A stretch of 64,000 nt of DNA from Jackrogersella multiformis (GCA_902806575.1 CADCXD010000001.1:4092001-4156000), one strand, 5' to 3'; shown: positions 1 through 11,428, counted from the stretch's first letter. Notes: generated from the letters alone by a model not told the origin. Made by a program: numbers and translations.

Positions 1-328
1 TTTCCTTAGGTAGTTACCCAGGTAGGTATTTAGTTAATTTCGTACATTTCGTACATTTCGAAGGAACAAAGCACTTTACAACTCTAACTTCTTTTCAATA
101 TCTATCTACATGTAGGTAGTAACGACTGCGTTCCTTATTCCCAGTTTTTCTTTACAAACTTCTACCTTTCTTCTTTTTTTTAACTTATACACCTACGGTG
201 TTACATTTCTCTTCGTTCCTTAACTAAATCGAATTAAGGAATTCCCAGTACGACTGTTCTGCAACCGAGTGAATCACGGTACTTTCGCGCCAGATGGACG
301 CGATCTGTCGTGTGACACTCGCAATTAC
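1..328. other. Left-edge intergenic sequence / 5' region of vezatin-like gene
   Basis: AT-rich with pyrimidine tracts and TAGG/GTAG microsatellite near the left end. No coding sequence is supported. It probably holds the promoter and leader of the gene that starts at 329. Confidence 0.5.
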
Positions 329-2402
329 ATGGAGACTCACGTAGATGAGGGTACGCCTTTGAGCAACTATCTCGAGGGTATGTATTTCATGCAATGCACA
401 AAACCCCTATTTTCATCTCTAGAGCATGTTGATCATCAATATGTCCAAAGCTCCTGAAGTCCTAACTGTTGTTATTATAGGCAACGGGGAGAGAGACGAA
501 CCGCTATGGCAGGAACCCGAAGGCAACGACACAGACCACGACGTCTCACCACCGTCTAGCCCAACACGGGATTTCGCTCCCAGAGGCTTCGCCAGGGTCC
601 GGAAGAAATTTCGGGAGAACTTACCTAGACCCTTATATATCGATGGCAATAGTCTTCATCCTCGTATCAACTTCGACGAGCTTCATAACCAGGCTTCTCC
701 CATATTCGATGTGTTGCGAATCTTTATAGAGGCAGTTACTTCGTCCATAGACCATGCTAAATCGATCGGCTTCCTTGAGCGACTCCGTCTTGCCATCGTC
801 CAGTCCCAGCTTTTAGATAACCCCTTAGTATTAGGTTATCAACCGTCGACGCAACTGGACGTATCCCAGCCGGCAAGCGAGTCGAACTTCCATGGGTTTA
901 CGGTTTCCGGTGCCGTTGCCGCCGCGGTATTCGGCTTCGGCGCCGCATCCCTCATTCGATGGATCTCGCTCGGGGGGTTCATGCCGACTTGGAAGAGGCT
1001 CTTTGCTTCTACTGTGGTAATATCTCTAGTGGTCCTGGTCGCTCGAGCATATGTACGAAGGCAGATAATGAGGAATATCCAGAAGCAAGGACTAGTGGAG
1101 GCCACGACGTTTTTCTCGCTATCCCAGGAATACGACTGTGCGAACAGCGCAGCGCTTAACTTCGTAATGGAAGTAGAATTAGTTGCCCGCGGATATCGAC
1201 TGTACGTATCCCTTATCCCCTAGAGGTTCCTAGTACAACCAGCTAATTTACCAACAGGAGCACACCCATCCCTCCCATCAGTCGGTTAGAGAATAATGGA
1301 CAAAATGTCAAGTGCCTTCAGCTAAGGAAAGCCCTTCGAACCAGTCTGACGGAGGTTATTTCCAAATATTACCAAATAGCTTTCACTGTTTGGGGATTTG
1401 CGGAGCAGACCGAACTGCTGCAGCTACAGTCTCAGTATCAGTTCACGGTCGCTGACGTGGTGGAAAGATTTCAAGTGATTACGAAGAGTGACGCCCAGGA
1501 CGCCGAAAAGTTACAACCCCTAAAAGATGCCGCATTCCTCTTTCATGATATCCGAAAGATGTTCTTGAGCGGTTTGCTCGCCCTTCATACCGCCGGCAAC
1601 GACGCCGACCGGCTTCGTTTCACGGCGATACTAGAAGCATTCAAGGAATTAAATGTTGTCACAAAACAAGCTTACGTCCGAGTGAGAGACATCCTAGCTG
1701 ACAACGACTGTAAGTGAACTATGGCTCCTCTGTCAACTGCTGCTTTCTAATACAATAACTTTAGTCCCGATGCCGAAGACACCACGGAGTCCCGAGACCC
1801 CTGGCCACGATCGGTGGCGCCACCAAGTCCGTAGACTAAATTCGATGACTATGAACATCCGAAGCGTGCAGGCTAAGTTGCACCTCCTGCGCGAAGAATC
1901 GTCCAAGGCCTTGAACGAAGCCGATGATATTACTGATCTCGGGCCATTGTTCATGGCTCAGTACGACTCGATAGGGCAAGATCTACGAGACTTGATGGAA
2001 GCGTGGCAGACCGGAAAGGCGTCGCTGGCGTCAGGTATCGATAGAAACGAGAAGCGTCTGTCATCCATCGGTTCTACACTAATGTCTCCCCTGAGCACGA
2101 TGAGCGGACGGACAATTGTGGAAGAGGATGAGAGCAGCTTTGACGAACACGAGCCAGGTGTTGCCGACGCATTAAATAAGCTTAATGGATATTCCACGCC
2201 GCCGGAGCCTGAAGTGTTCGAAGCCATCTCGATTCCTCGGCCGAAGAGCCTGCTCTCGCGGGAGGAGAGGATCATCAAGATGAGGGAGAATCGCAAGACG
2301 AAAGAGATTTCTAAGGCGAAAGCTGAAGCTCAAAGGGGCATGATGCGAGAGCTGCAAGGGGTGCTGGACAGAAAACCGGGGCGTGGCCGAGTCTCTCTTT
2401 GA
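329..2402 (+). CDS. Vezatin/Inp2-like membrane protein (myosin-binding motif of peroxisomes family)
   Basis: Four exons are inferred: 329-377, 481-1201, 1258-1709 and 1765-2402, giving 619 residues in one continuous frame. All three introns have GT-AG ends (GTATGT, GTACGT, GTAAGT), and the first has a CTAAC-type branch point. Two hydrophobic segments close together at about residues 155-180 and 190-208 are followed by a basic stretch and long alpha-helical regions rich in Leu, Glu and Gln. A Pro-rich loop and a basic helical tail lie in the last exon. The two-segment membrane anchor followed by a helical myosin-binding region is typical of fungal vezatin-like proteins, which are thought to link peroxisomes or other membranes to class V myosin. 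The family call rests on remembered resemblance, and the function is inferred. ATG 329 is the first in-frame ATG of exon 1, so an additional upstream exon cannot be excluded. Confidence 0.72.
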
Positions 2403-2782
2403 AAATTTCCTTGCTACTTTGTATCACATGGGCTAACAACATTGACCGGGCCTGAGGCGTTGGTAACGAGTAGATCATGAACTGGGTCATATCGGTTGCA
2501 GTGCGGCGTATTTGGGATAGAGCGATTCTGCTTGTTGAAGTTCTCTTCACCACGGCGCGGTTTGGTTTACTTGTAAACATAGGGCAAGGGGCAACTGCAT
2601 AGAAAGAGAGCTGGTCATCCATACGATCTTTGCGTATAATGTTTTGTTTTCTATGTCGGTCGCCGTATATATACACTAACTACCATCGCTTAACCTAGCT
2701 AGGTACATACATAATAAAACTCATTTGAGAAGATGGTATTTGCGGGCGTTTACGAATATAACTACTAAAAAGGGGTGCTGAA

Positions 2783-2835
2783 TACATACATACATACTAG
2801 GTACATACATACTAAGTACATATATTAGGTATAAT
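2783..2835. repeat. CATA/TAGGTA microsatellite
   Basis: Imperfect tandem CATACATACTAGGTA units lie in the spacer between the vezatin-like gene and PCNA. This is one of many TAGGTA-type low-complexity tracts in the window. Confidence 0.7.
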
Positions 2836-3029
2836 CTTAACCTTGGTTTTTCTAAGGCAATATGACAGTTCTTTTAAGACTATAAAATCCGTATATATCA
2901 TATTTCTACCTCTAAAGGAGGTTGCGATGGAGAGGGCCTACCCCTGCGACTATCGAATACCAACCTAGGCTAGGTAGGTAGCTTATCTAAGGCAAGTGGG
3001 GCCTTCGCGTCTCTTACCTTCAATTAAAG

Positions 3030-3052
3030 ACGCGTCCAACCACTCAACGCGT
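3030..3052. promoter_or_regulatory. Paired ACGCGT (MluI cell-cycle box) sites upstream of PCNA
   Basis: ACGCGT occurs at 3030-3035 and 3047-3052, 17 bp apart start to start and about 225-247 bp before the PCNA ATG. In yeasts this box is bound by MBF and drives G1/S genes such as POL30. That it acts here is an inference from sequence and position. Confidence 0.5.
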
Positions 3053-3276
3053 CTTTTCTCTAATTCATCCCACTATTTTCTGAAATCGCTACTTAGGACG
3101 AAATTATTACAGCACTGCTTCTCGACAACATCACCAAGCACGAGTCCACTCAACATTAAATTTAACTTAGCCTAACTCAATCCCGAGATCTCTCCTCGCC
3201 AATTCATCTGCACCTTCTGCAGATTTGGGATTCTCAAAACAAGACCACATAGTCGACTAATAATAAAAAAGTCAAT

Positions 3277-4251
3277 ATGCTTGAGGCACGACTAGAACAG
3301 GCTCAGATCCTGAAGAAGGTATGTCAAATTTGCAATGCATTTACTATCCGCAACCTGTATTGACGAAGTAGGTGGTGGATTCCATCAAGGATCTGGTGCA
3401 GGACTGCAACTTCGACTGCAATGACTCGGGTATTGCGTTGCAAGCCATGGACAACTCCCATGTCGCCCTCGTATCGATGATGCTGAAGGCCGAAGGCTTC
3501 TCTCCCTACCGTTGCGACCGTAACATCGCCCTCGGCGTGAACCTCGTGTCCCTAACGAAAGTTCTACGCGCGGCACAGAACGAAGACATCCTGACTCTGA
3601 AGGCCGAGGACGCGCCCGACTCTCTCAACCTCGTCTTCGAGAGCAGCGAAAACGACCGCATCAGCGAGTACGACTTGAAGCTCATGGATATCGACCAGGA
3701 GCACTTGGGTATTCCTGAGACGGAGTACGCGGCGACTATCTCTATGCCATCTTCGGAATTCAGGCGCATCTGCACCGATTTGATGGCCATGTCCGAATCA
3801 GGTAAGCAATACGTGTACTTTTTATCCCTTGGTTAAAATGGTTGGAACTACGTATTATGAAAGAGACGCAACTAACGCATACAAGTCACGATTGATGCTT
3901 CGAAGGACGGCGTCAAGTTCTCCTGCAATGGTGATATCGGCAACGGTGCCGTTACCCTCCGCAGCCACTCGAACGTCGAGAAGCCGGATCAAAACATCGA
4001 CATCGAGTTGACGGAGCCAGTCGGTCTCACATTCTCCCTTAAATATCTAGTCAACTTCTGCAAAGCCCAGGCCCTGTCCAGCACCGTCAAGATCTGCTTA
4101 TCTAACGAAGTGCCGCTTCTGGTGGAGTATGGACTGTCTGGCAGCAGTTACTTGAGGTTCTATCTCGCGCCAAAGGTTTGTCGCACCTCGACCCCTTATA
4201 CTTCATTGGACTGTTTACTAATATCGGGGCTAGATTGGCGACGAGGAGTAA
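3277..4251 (+). CDS. POL30: Proliferating cell nuclear antigen (PCNA sliding clamp)
   Basis: Four exons: 3277-3318, 3372-3801, 3886-4175 and 4234-4251, encoding 259 residues, the usual fungal PCNA length. The first exon gives MLEARLEQAQILKK and the last, only 18 nt, gives IGDEE plus stop. Both termini match the family. The protein is the homotrimeric ring that tethers DNA polymerases delta and epsilon and recruits repair factors in the nucleus. The SUMO/ubiquitin acceptor lysine falls exactly at residue 164 in the ASKDGVKF segment, just after the second intron. The interdomain region with LMDIDQEHLGIPE is present. The two ACGCGT boxes upstream suggest S-phase expression. Splice sites are GTATGT, GTAAGC and GTTTGT donors with TAG/AAG acceptors. 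Confidence 0.98.
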
Positions 4252-4994
4252 GGGTTTGGAGCAAGAGAATAATGAGCCTTATGATAATGTCACGTCGACA
4301 GGATGGACTGGCGGGTTAGTACGAGACTTGCTTGTGGGATTGTCGTGGCTACGAAATGTGTACGAATGCATACGGCACGGGAAGACGTCGATCTGCATTT
4401 ATAGGTATATGACCTTCTGACGTGCTAGTTTCATGTGCAGTGCCATGCGTCGAGTTTCGAGGCAGTTCACACGAGAGAATGATAATTGATCACTGCGATT
4501 CTAATCCGAGTTTTTCTTCCTGCCTCCAGTTGTCGCTGGCTGTCTCCCATTGGATACCTAGCCTATACTTACCTTGGTAACCTTCTAAGATACTTATTAG
4601 AGTTGTGTGCTACTACCGTTTGCAAGGTGAGCTTCGGTGAAGAACTTTAAGCGGTCTAGTGCGGGACCGGGGTGCTTTCCGCGATGATGGTGGGGCATCT
4701 TCACCGACCTGACCTAACCTAAACTTTCAATGGACCCGACCCTTCGCTTCGAGGAAAGAGAGAGTCATGCGCCGCGGCAATCGGCGGATGATGATTATGA
4801 TTACCTAGGTAGGTGCCTAGGGGGCTATTACTACTTCTTATTCTTTCCCTTTCTTTAATTTATAATCATAACCTTGACAGTATTCTTTGAATGGATTCAC
4901 CGAGTTCAATCACACTTTCGCTTTCTCGCAGATCAGTGTGACTCAGAAACTACCTACCCACACATAATCTATATCCCTCTTATCAACCGTCCGC
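4252..4994. other. Intergenic between PCNA and pyridoxal kinase
   Basis: No supportable gene. It includes a short CCTAGGTAGGTGCCTAGG palindromic tract near 4804-4820 and a pyrimidine-rich stretch (about 4830-4990) that probably belongs to the next promoter. Confidence 0.55.
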
Positions 4995-6484
4995 ATGAGT
5001 ACCGAACTGCCAGTTCCAGAGACGAGCGTCCTCGCCGTCGCAAGTCATGTAGGAAAACAATACCTCTAGTAGTCAGTTTCCTTTTTTTCTTTCTTCTAGC
5101 AGCTAATCCCTCGCTTTGAAGGTTGTCTCAGGGTGAGATTCCTAGTTCTTGTGTAACTCCCGTACCGTCGTCGACCGATCCGTTAACTCCAATTTTCCGT
5201 GTGCAGAAATGTCGGAAATAAGATAGCCGTCTTCGTGCTCCAGTCCATGGGCTGCGATGTGTCTGCCTTGAATACGGTGCAGTTCAGTATGTACAATGCC
5301 CGTTAACCACGACTCCGTCCTCGAGTTCCCTACGTGCGCCAATCGCTAATAGAAAATCCAAACGGAAAGGCAACCACACGGGCTATAGGCAATGGAAGGG
5401 CACGCGGGTATCGGCGCAGGAGATCACAGACCTCTGGGACGGCCTCAAGCAGTCTTACCTCGACAACGTCGACATGATGCTCTCGGGCTATGTCCCCGGC
5501 GCGGAGGCCGTCACGGCGGTAGGCGAGATCGGCAAGGAGCTCAGGCAGAAGTCGGAAGAAGCCGGGAAACCGGGTAGCTTCTTCTGGGTGCTAGACCCGG
5601 TCATGGGCGACAACGGCCGCCTGTACGTTGCGGAAACCGTCGTTCCCGCGTTTAAAAGCCTGATACATTATGCCGACCTCATCTTGCCGAATCAGTTCGA
5701 AGCTGAGTAAGTCTCGTCTATCCATATACTCTTTCTTTTCGTGTATGGGGCAACGAACGCATATGTCGTATTCAACAGCGGCAATGGCGCTTTAAATAGG
5801 CCAGGTTAGCAGCGCATCATTAACATACCTCTCACGCGGCGCAGACTCCTCTCGGGCGTAAAAATCACCGACCCTGCCTCCCTCGAGCACGCCATCCGTG
5901 TCCTACACCAAGACTTCGGCGTCCCGCATATCGTCATCACCTCCGTCTCCATCCCTCTGTTCAGCTCCCCCTCCGCCACCACCCCGGAAACGCCCCGTAC
6001 TATGTCGGTCGTGGGCTCGACGATGACATCGAACCGGCAGCCGAGGGTCTTCAAAATCTCGTTCCCTGTTTTCGAGGGCTACTTTAGCGGCACGGGGGAC
6101 ATGTTCGCAGCGCTGATGGTGGTGCGGATGCGCGAGGCGGTTGCGAGGTACGATAAACTTAGTAACGGAATCGGAAAGGATAATGGAGACGTGAGCGGGA
6201 AGATAGGAGAGAAGCGCTCGTGGATCAGTAGTGATGACGTCGACGCGCTAGATCTGCCACTCGTAAGGGCGGCGGAGAAGGTGCTGGCCAGCATGCACGA
6301 GGTCCTAGATCGCACGTGCGATAGCATGGTGGCCGAGTTGGAGACGGTAAAAAAGCAAAGAGGGGATAATCTAGACGACAAGACGCTGCACCTGTTGAAA
6401 TCTCGAGCTGCGGAGCTGAAGCTCACGAGGAATTTGGGGTGCTTGCGCGATCCGGCGACAGCGTATCGGGCGGAGAAGATGTGA
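4995..6484 (+). CDS. BUD16: Pyridoxal kinase (PLP salvage)
   Basis: Five exons are inferred: 4995-5048, an 11-nt microexon 5122-5132, 5207-5286, 5370-5706 and 5845-6484, giving 373 residues in one frame. The microexon restores the conserved N-terminal run as SHVVSGNVGN (family: SHVV.GYVGN). Without it the frame and the motif both break. Further landmarks are NTVQFSNHTGY, MLSGYVPGAEAV, DPVMGDNGRLYV, PNQFEAELLSGV and the catalytic SGTGDMFAAL near residue 250. The enzyme phosphorylates pyridoxal, pyridoxine and pyridoxamine with ATP to give the cofactor precursor or PLP in the cytosol. The C-terminal part carries an extra charged helix region after the catalytic motif, usual for fungal members. 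Exon boundaries rest on GT-AG signals and family conservation. Confidence 0.93.
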
Positions 6485-7147
6485 CGAACCCCTAGGATTT
6501 ATATAAGGTCCAGGGACCAGCGAGAGGAAGGGAGGGTCTCTTGTATAGAGCTTCTGCATAGACTAACAGATAGATAGATGGTGGATGTGCCGAGCTAGGC
6601 TACATATACCATGCCATAGAGGAAAGAGACACGGAATATATTTTTGACTAGTCGAAAAAACGAAAGAGACAAAATATGTGCATGGTGTAATGAGTCTCTT
6701 GTCTGGTGATCTGAAGTACTGGGTTTGGGAAGAGGTCTTTATTGCCATCTAAGTTTCTCAATGCGTTTAAGAGAGCTAGAGCTTTTGATTTTGATTTTTT
6801 ATCTTCAAGGGATAAGCATATGGTCTAGTCGTTGATACCCCATTCACCTGGACAAGTAGGTAGGTAGGTAGCTAAGTAGCAGTTCCAAGTTGTCTTGTCG
6901 GCCTGAGCAGCATCTACGGAAACATATCCTTAGCCTCGAGAGCATATTCGACGCAATTGAGCTCCTAGCATTGCCCCTTTCTAAAAACTGTAACACTCTA
7001 TCACTTGCATTGCAACCCATCCCGTCCCGACCAACCTGACACCCCTCAGTCAGGAAGGCAAGCACACCACCAGCTCATCCAATCATCTCAGCTTCGTTTC
7101 GTTTCGTGTCGTTTCGCCTGGCTAAGCCTAACCCAATCCGGGACCTA
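6485..7147. other. Intergenic between convergent pyridoxal kinase and dUTPase genes
   Basis: The shared 3' region of two convergent genes. It has AT-rich stretches and a GTAGGTAGGTAGGTAGC tract near 6856-6872. No gene is seen. Confidence 0.55.
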
Positions 7148-7742
7148 TCAATTGGTTCCGGTACTCCCAAACCCACCCGCGCCACGCACGCTCTCCTCCA
7201 GCTCCTGGACCTCGACGACCTCGGGCGTGTAGATGCGCTCGACCACGAGCTGGGCCACGCGGTCGCCGACGGCGACGGCGAAGTCGGCCTCCCCGTGGTT
7301 GAACAGCAGCACCTTGACGGGGCCGCGGTAGTCCGCGTCGATGACCCCCGCCCCCGTGTCGATGAAGTGCTTCGCCGCCAGCCCCGACCGCGGCGCGATC
7401 CGCCCGTACGTGTCCCCCGGCACCGCGATGCTGAGGTCGGTCGATACCAGCGCCTTGCCCCGCGAGGGGATGGTCGTGGCCTGTGATGCGTACAGGTCGT
7501 ACCCCGCGGAGTGGGCGCTGCCGCGCGTGGGGAGGCGCGCGCTGGGGAGAGCTTTTTGATGAGGAGGGGGGGCGAGGCGGAGAGGGGGACGGAGGGGGGC
7601 TGGTGGTGCTGGACATTGTGTCGGTGGTGGTTGTGTTTGTGGCTGTGTCTGTAGTTGTGTCGGTGGTGGTGGAAGGGGTGGTTTTGACTCGCTTAGCTGG
7701 TGGTGAGGTCGGCGGCGAGGTTACGGAGGCGGAGGCGGTCAT
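7148..7742 (-). CDS. DUT1: dUTP diphosphatase (dUTPase), with apparent frameshifts in the 5' part
   Basis: Reading on the minus strand, all five dUTPase motifs are clear: RGSAHSAGYDLYA, GRIAPRSGLA, GVIDADYRGPVKVLLFN, GDRVAQLVVERI and RGAGGFGSTG. The protein removes pyrophosphate from dUTP, which keeps uracil out of DNA and supplies dUMP for thymidylate. The likely start MTASASVTSPP (ATG at 7742) opens a Thr/Ser/Pro-rich leader. The conserved first strand LLIKKLSP is in a second frame and the rest of the enzyme in a third. The two changes fall at a 7-G run (7566-7572, plus-strand) and at a 4-G run (7544-7547), and one extra base at each would restore a single frame. This may be assembly error in homopolymers or a genuinely damaged gene. 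An intron does not explain it, because LLIKKLSP would be lost. An ACGCGT box lies upstream at 7980-7985. Confidence 0.88.
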
Positions 7743-8639
7743 AGTCTGAGGGAGGAAGGACTTGGTATGTATGAGTTTAGAATTTGGAGAGTTCGGGCGT
7801 TGGTGGGTAGGAGGTAAGTAGCGAGTGGAAAGTGGATACGGTAACCTGTGGGAAGTGGTAATTGGCAGGTAATTGGCGAAGGCGTTTGCGGTGTCGGCGG
7901 GTCGCAGTTGCGGTGAAGGGATGGAATACGGTTTGCAGCAGCGGAGGAAAGCGGGCGGGACGGACGCGCCTGTGCGCCGACGCGTTGAGGGGCGCGTTAA
8001 GCACCTAGGGCTTCTAATTGGCCAATTACTGTAGGGCATGGCGGAATGGATGCCAAGAGTTGTCTCTCTTGGTACGGGATTTAGGTAGCTACTACCTCAA
8101 GATCACGGCTGCATGTCAGGTTGTAGATACCTGATAGATAGGTACATAGATAGATAGGTACATATATGTAGGGACCTAGGTATCCTCAGAGAAAAAATAA
8201 TAAGGTTGATGCGTATTTTTATTATTTTTGAGTTTGTCTTTGTGCGGATGGCTATGTAGGTATTCTATCAATAGGTAGTTAATATCCCCCAATAGTAGTG
8301 GTTTGTTGTTTGTTTCAGGTTTCAGTCACCAACTCTTCCTCGGATCGACTAATTTCCAACGATGGGAATAGATAGGTACCTGTCATTGTACGTCGATCCA
8401 AAGATAATCATCATAATAGAAAACCCAACTTAAGATGGCCCCGAGTCGCGAGATGCCATATTATTACCAAAACCCCTAAAACGTATCCCTGGGTAATAAT
8501 GGAGGCGAGACAAGACCTCCTGGTTTGATTGACAGCCTCAGCCTCAGCCTATGCTGCGTTTTGCATTAGGCCCGGCATATATGTGTACCTAACGGAACAG
8601 AACCACGGTAATGTCGTGCAAACGGTAGGTTTGGACGTA
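7743..8639. other. Intergenic: dUTPase promoter and downstream of coiled-coil gene
   Basis: GC-rich near the dUTPase start (GACGCG at about 7963 and ACGCGT at 7980), then AT-rich with TAGGTA repeats at about 8130-8185. No gene is supported. Confidence 0.55.
8133..8164. repeat. Tandem 16-bp repeat, two perfect copies
   Basis: GATAGATAGGTACATA is repeated twice head to tail (8133-8148 and 8149-8164) and followed by further TACATA/TAGG sequence. It is a local microsatellite in the spacer. Confidence 0.85.
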
Positions 8640-9641
8640 TTACTCGTCCAGGTCTTTACCAAAGTCGATCAGCCGCAGCTTAGTCGAGTCTCTGGGGTGG
8701 AACTGCGCGACCTTAGATCTGACTAAGAACCTTGCCGCCGCCGACTCCCTGGGGAGCTGGACGTAGGCGGCCGAACTATCGCCTTCGGACTGCGCGAGGC
8801 TGTTGAGTAGCTCCTCCGTCAGGGTGCGCATCTCCGCGCCCGCTGCCGCTGTCTCGTCACGGTCGTCGGAGTTTGCTCGCCCTGCCGACTGGTCTTCCTC
8901 TCTCGAGCCCCATATCTCGTCGATGCGCCTCTGGCGCTTGTCCAGGTCCGGGTTTTCCTTGGCCTTCTTCAGCTTCCCCTGAGAACTAAACCCCGCGGCG
9001 AGATCGGCCCCGTCGATGTCCATCATGTCGCCGACGACGGGGCCGCCGAGCTCTTCGGCGGCCAGCATGCCTGCGAGGTGCTCGTCGATGAACTTTCTGA
9101 GCGCCTTCAAGAGGGTGGACGTCTCCTTATCGTAGTGCTTCTTCTTTTGCTTCAGCTCGCTGATCTGCTCTGCTGCGATGTCCTCTGGTGCCATCTCCAT
9201 TCGGCTTTCCAAGCCATCTTGCAACAACTGTATGCGATTGCGCAGGCTCTGTGAAAGGGCTTTCTGGTCTTCGAGGCTGGACTTCTCAACCTCTAGTCGT
9301 CTCTTAGTCTTTTCAATCGAATCTTTGTGAGATGCTAGGTAAGCCCTCGTCTCCTCCACGGTTTGGTGGGTTTTGCGGAGGGCTAGGAGAGCAGGCAGCA
9401 CGGATTCCGGAAATGGCAGAAAGGGGGTTTCCGAGGCCAGCTCGTCGTAAGCCTTTTTCATGATCTCCCATGGTGCCGTGGGACTGGGTTGGACAGCGCG
9501 ATGCGCGGTCGGGGTAGAGCGCAGCCGTTTCAGCACGGCTTCGTGCTCCCTGACCTTTTGCCGAAGTTCCTGCAAGGTCTCATCCAGACGCGATTTATAG
9601 ACCAAATCGATATCGTTGTTGAGGCGCGCTCTATTCTCCAT
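8640..9641 (-). CDS. Coiled-coil protein, possible inner-kinetochore subunit (CENP-K-like)
   Basis: One intronless frame of 333 residues from ATG 9641. I chose MENRARLNNDIDLVYK over the longer frame because the upstream residues are Pro/Arg-rich and look untranslated. There is a long helical region: an N-terminal helix (about 1-45), then LPALLALRKTHQTVEETRAYL followed by Lys/Glu/Leu-rich coiled coil to about residue 190. An acidic linker with MMDIDGADL comes next, and the tail FHPRDSTKLRLIDFGKDLDE is conserved-looking. The arrangement (short head, PFLPFP linker, coiled coil, compact C-terminal tail) recalls fungal CENP-K/Sim4-complex proteins. That is a weak resemblance from memory, and any other coiled-coil scaffold remains possible. 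The gene being real is much more certain than its function. Confidence 0.7.
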   Translation of the reverse strand: MENRARLNNDIDLVYKSRLDETLQELRQKVREHEAVLKRLRSTPTAHRAVQPSPTAPWEIMKKAYDELASETPFLPFPESVLPALLALRKTHQTVEETRAYLASHKDSIEKTKRRLEVEKSSLEDQKALSQSLRNRIQLLQDGLESRMEMAPEDIAAEQISELKQKKKHYDKETSTLLKALRKFIDEHLAGMLAAEELGGPVVGDMMDIDGADLAAGFSSQGKLKKAKENPDLDKRQRRIDEIWGSREEDQSAGRANSDDRDETAAAGAEMRTLTEELLNSLAQSEGDSSAAYVQLPRESAAARFLVRSKVAQFHPRDSTKLRLIDFGKDLDE

Positions 9642-11428
9642 TTTTAGTCGCAGTATGATTCCTCGCGGTAGGGTAAAATGCGACGATGCCCTTGTAGCGC
9701 GTGGTGGAGGCCTATATTCCCATATTATCTGCAATATGCGGCAAACAGTGTCCGGCTGGGAGCATCGTCAAAAGAGATGCCAAGCAGTAAGATGCTAATG
9801 AATTGCCGATGGATCTGCGGCAAACATTAATGAGATGTTTCTCATTAATATCCGAGGGTTTCGTCAAATTAGAATTGTTTATTCAACCCCTACTTATTAT
9901 TGTATGTAGGTACCTAGGTAGGATCTTAGAATATCCAAGGTACAAATAATTGTATGAGAGTATCTAGAGAAATGGAAGTACACACGAGGATGACAAAGCA
10001 AAGGATTTTCAAGTATTCCCTCACCGTTTTAATCTGGTTAGAATACATACTGGTCTGCTGGTCTAATCCGGTTAGAACGGAGGCGAGTGAGTTGAGAAAC
10101 GCACGGTGATCCTGTTTTTAGAACGAATCAGAGAGGGAATACGCTTGGACGGTAGAGTTTTTTGTGTGTGGAGGGCCCCCACTTCCTTTACAACTCTGAG
10201 GCCTGTGCCAGGTGCGCAGGTGCCCGGTTCCCACAGTTTAGATCTTTCTTGCAGCAGCTTAAACGACCAAGACTGCAAGAACACCTAAATCAAACCTTGG
10301 AAGTCACCTCCTTTCAACATCATCTCCATATCTACACCAGGTACGGTTTACCTATCTTAACCTTTTCATCTTTCACCTTTCACCTTTCACCTATCAAAAC
10401 CAAACCAGCGATTTTTTAATCATCGTCTGCCGTTTGATATTACCACCTTACATTTATCTTTCTTCCATCCGCCTCCGTATTTTTCTGTCATCAAATAATT
10501 CAATTCCTACCTATCTCTTAGTCTATACTATTGTCGAGATAACTTCTGTTGTCGAGCTCTAGTAGAAGACTACGAAGCTTCACTACCCGAAGAAGTTCTC
10601 TTCATACATTGTACCTCGTAGTAGCAAGGGCGACGATCTATAGGATTTACCACCTACCACCTACCGCTATTTGAACGCGTCGCGACCCAACTTGATCAGC
10701 TGCGGGATCAAGGCAACGACTCTACTGGAAAGGGCTGCTAAAGGTTACGCGGTATTAGGACTAGGACTAGGAACAGGAACAGAAATAGGAAACCGTCGTC
10801 AATAAATAATTGACAGGCATAACTGTTTCCTGTTTCCTATTTGGCGGAGAAGAAGGTTTGAGAACTAAATACGTCTCTAAATCCTGCCACCTTCCAAAAA
10901 ACCCACAACATTCTACTTCGTTCGTCCTTCTATCATACTCTCCCGCCGACTCGGTCACTTCATACCGCTTCATACCTACTCTGGCCAAGCTAGCCATCCT
11001 CTACCTCTATCAAGCCTCGTCTCGTCCTCAACTACCTCAACTACCGTCAGGTCATCATCATTCACGCCTTTGAAGCACGGCCGTCTTCGTCTTAGATCCG
11101 CATCGGATCTCTCATATCACACTTCTCGTTGTCCCTGTTCGTCACCTAACCTGACGACCTCGATTACCTCGTCCCATCATCGGCCCTACCTTGCAAATTC
11201 CGATCTCTCCCTCAGATCCCGCATCCAAGAATACAAGATATATCATCACCATCATCAGCTTGAGGTTATCAAGACTACATCCGTCCCGAGTCACTACACC
11301 TGCACGTTTTCCTTCGAAAACCCTCAAGGTGTAGATAAGAAAAAGAAACTCGATAATACAATCTCAATTCGACCCTCTACAAGGAATACGTAGCCCCCTT
11401 TCAAGAGTGACTACATACATAGAACAAG
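9642..11428. other. Intergenic / long leader region of KH-domain gene
   Basis: About 1.8 kb without a supportable gene. The right half (about 10.3-11.4 kb) is strongly pyrimidine-rich with CTACCT and TCTTC tracts, which suggests a long promoter plus 5' UTR. CCTAGGTAGG palindromic sequence lies at about 9908-9925 and one ACGCGT at 10675. Short open frames begin at non-ATG codons and are not convincing uORFs. Confidence 0.5.

Larger units (their letters stand above)
2403..3276. other. Intergenic: 3' region of vezatin-like gene and PCNA promoter
   Basis: No coding potential. It contains a CATACATACTAGGTACATA-type repeat around 2783-2835 and, close to the PCNA start, two ACGCGT boxes (3030-3035 and 3047-3052). 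Confidence 0.6.
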
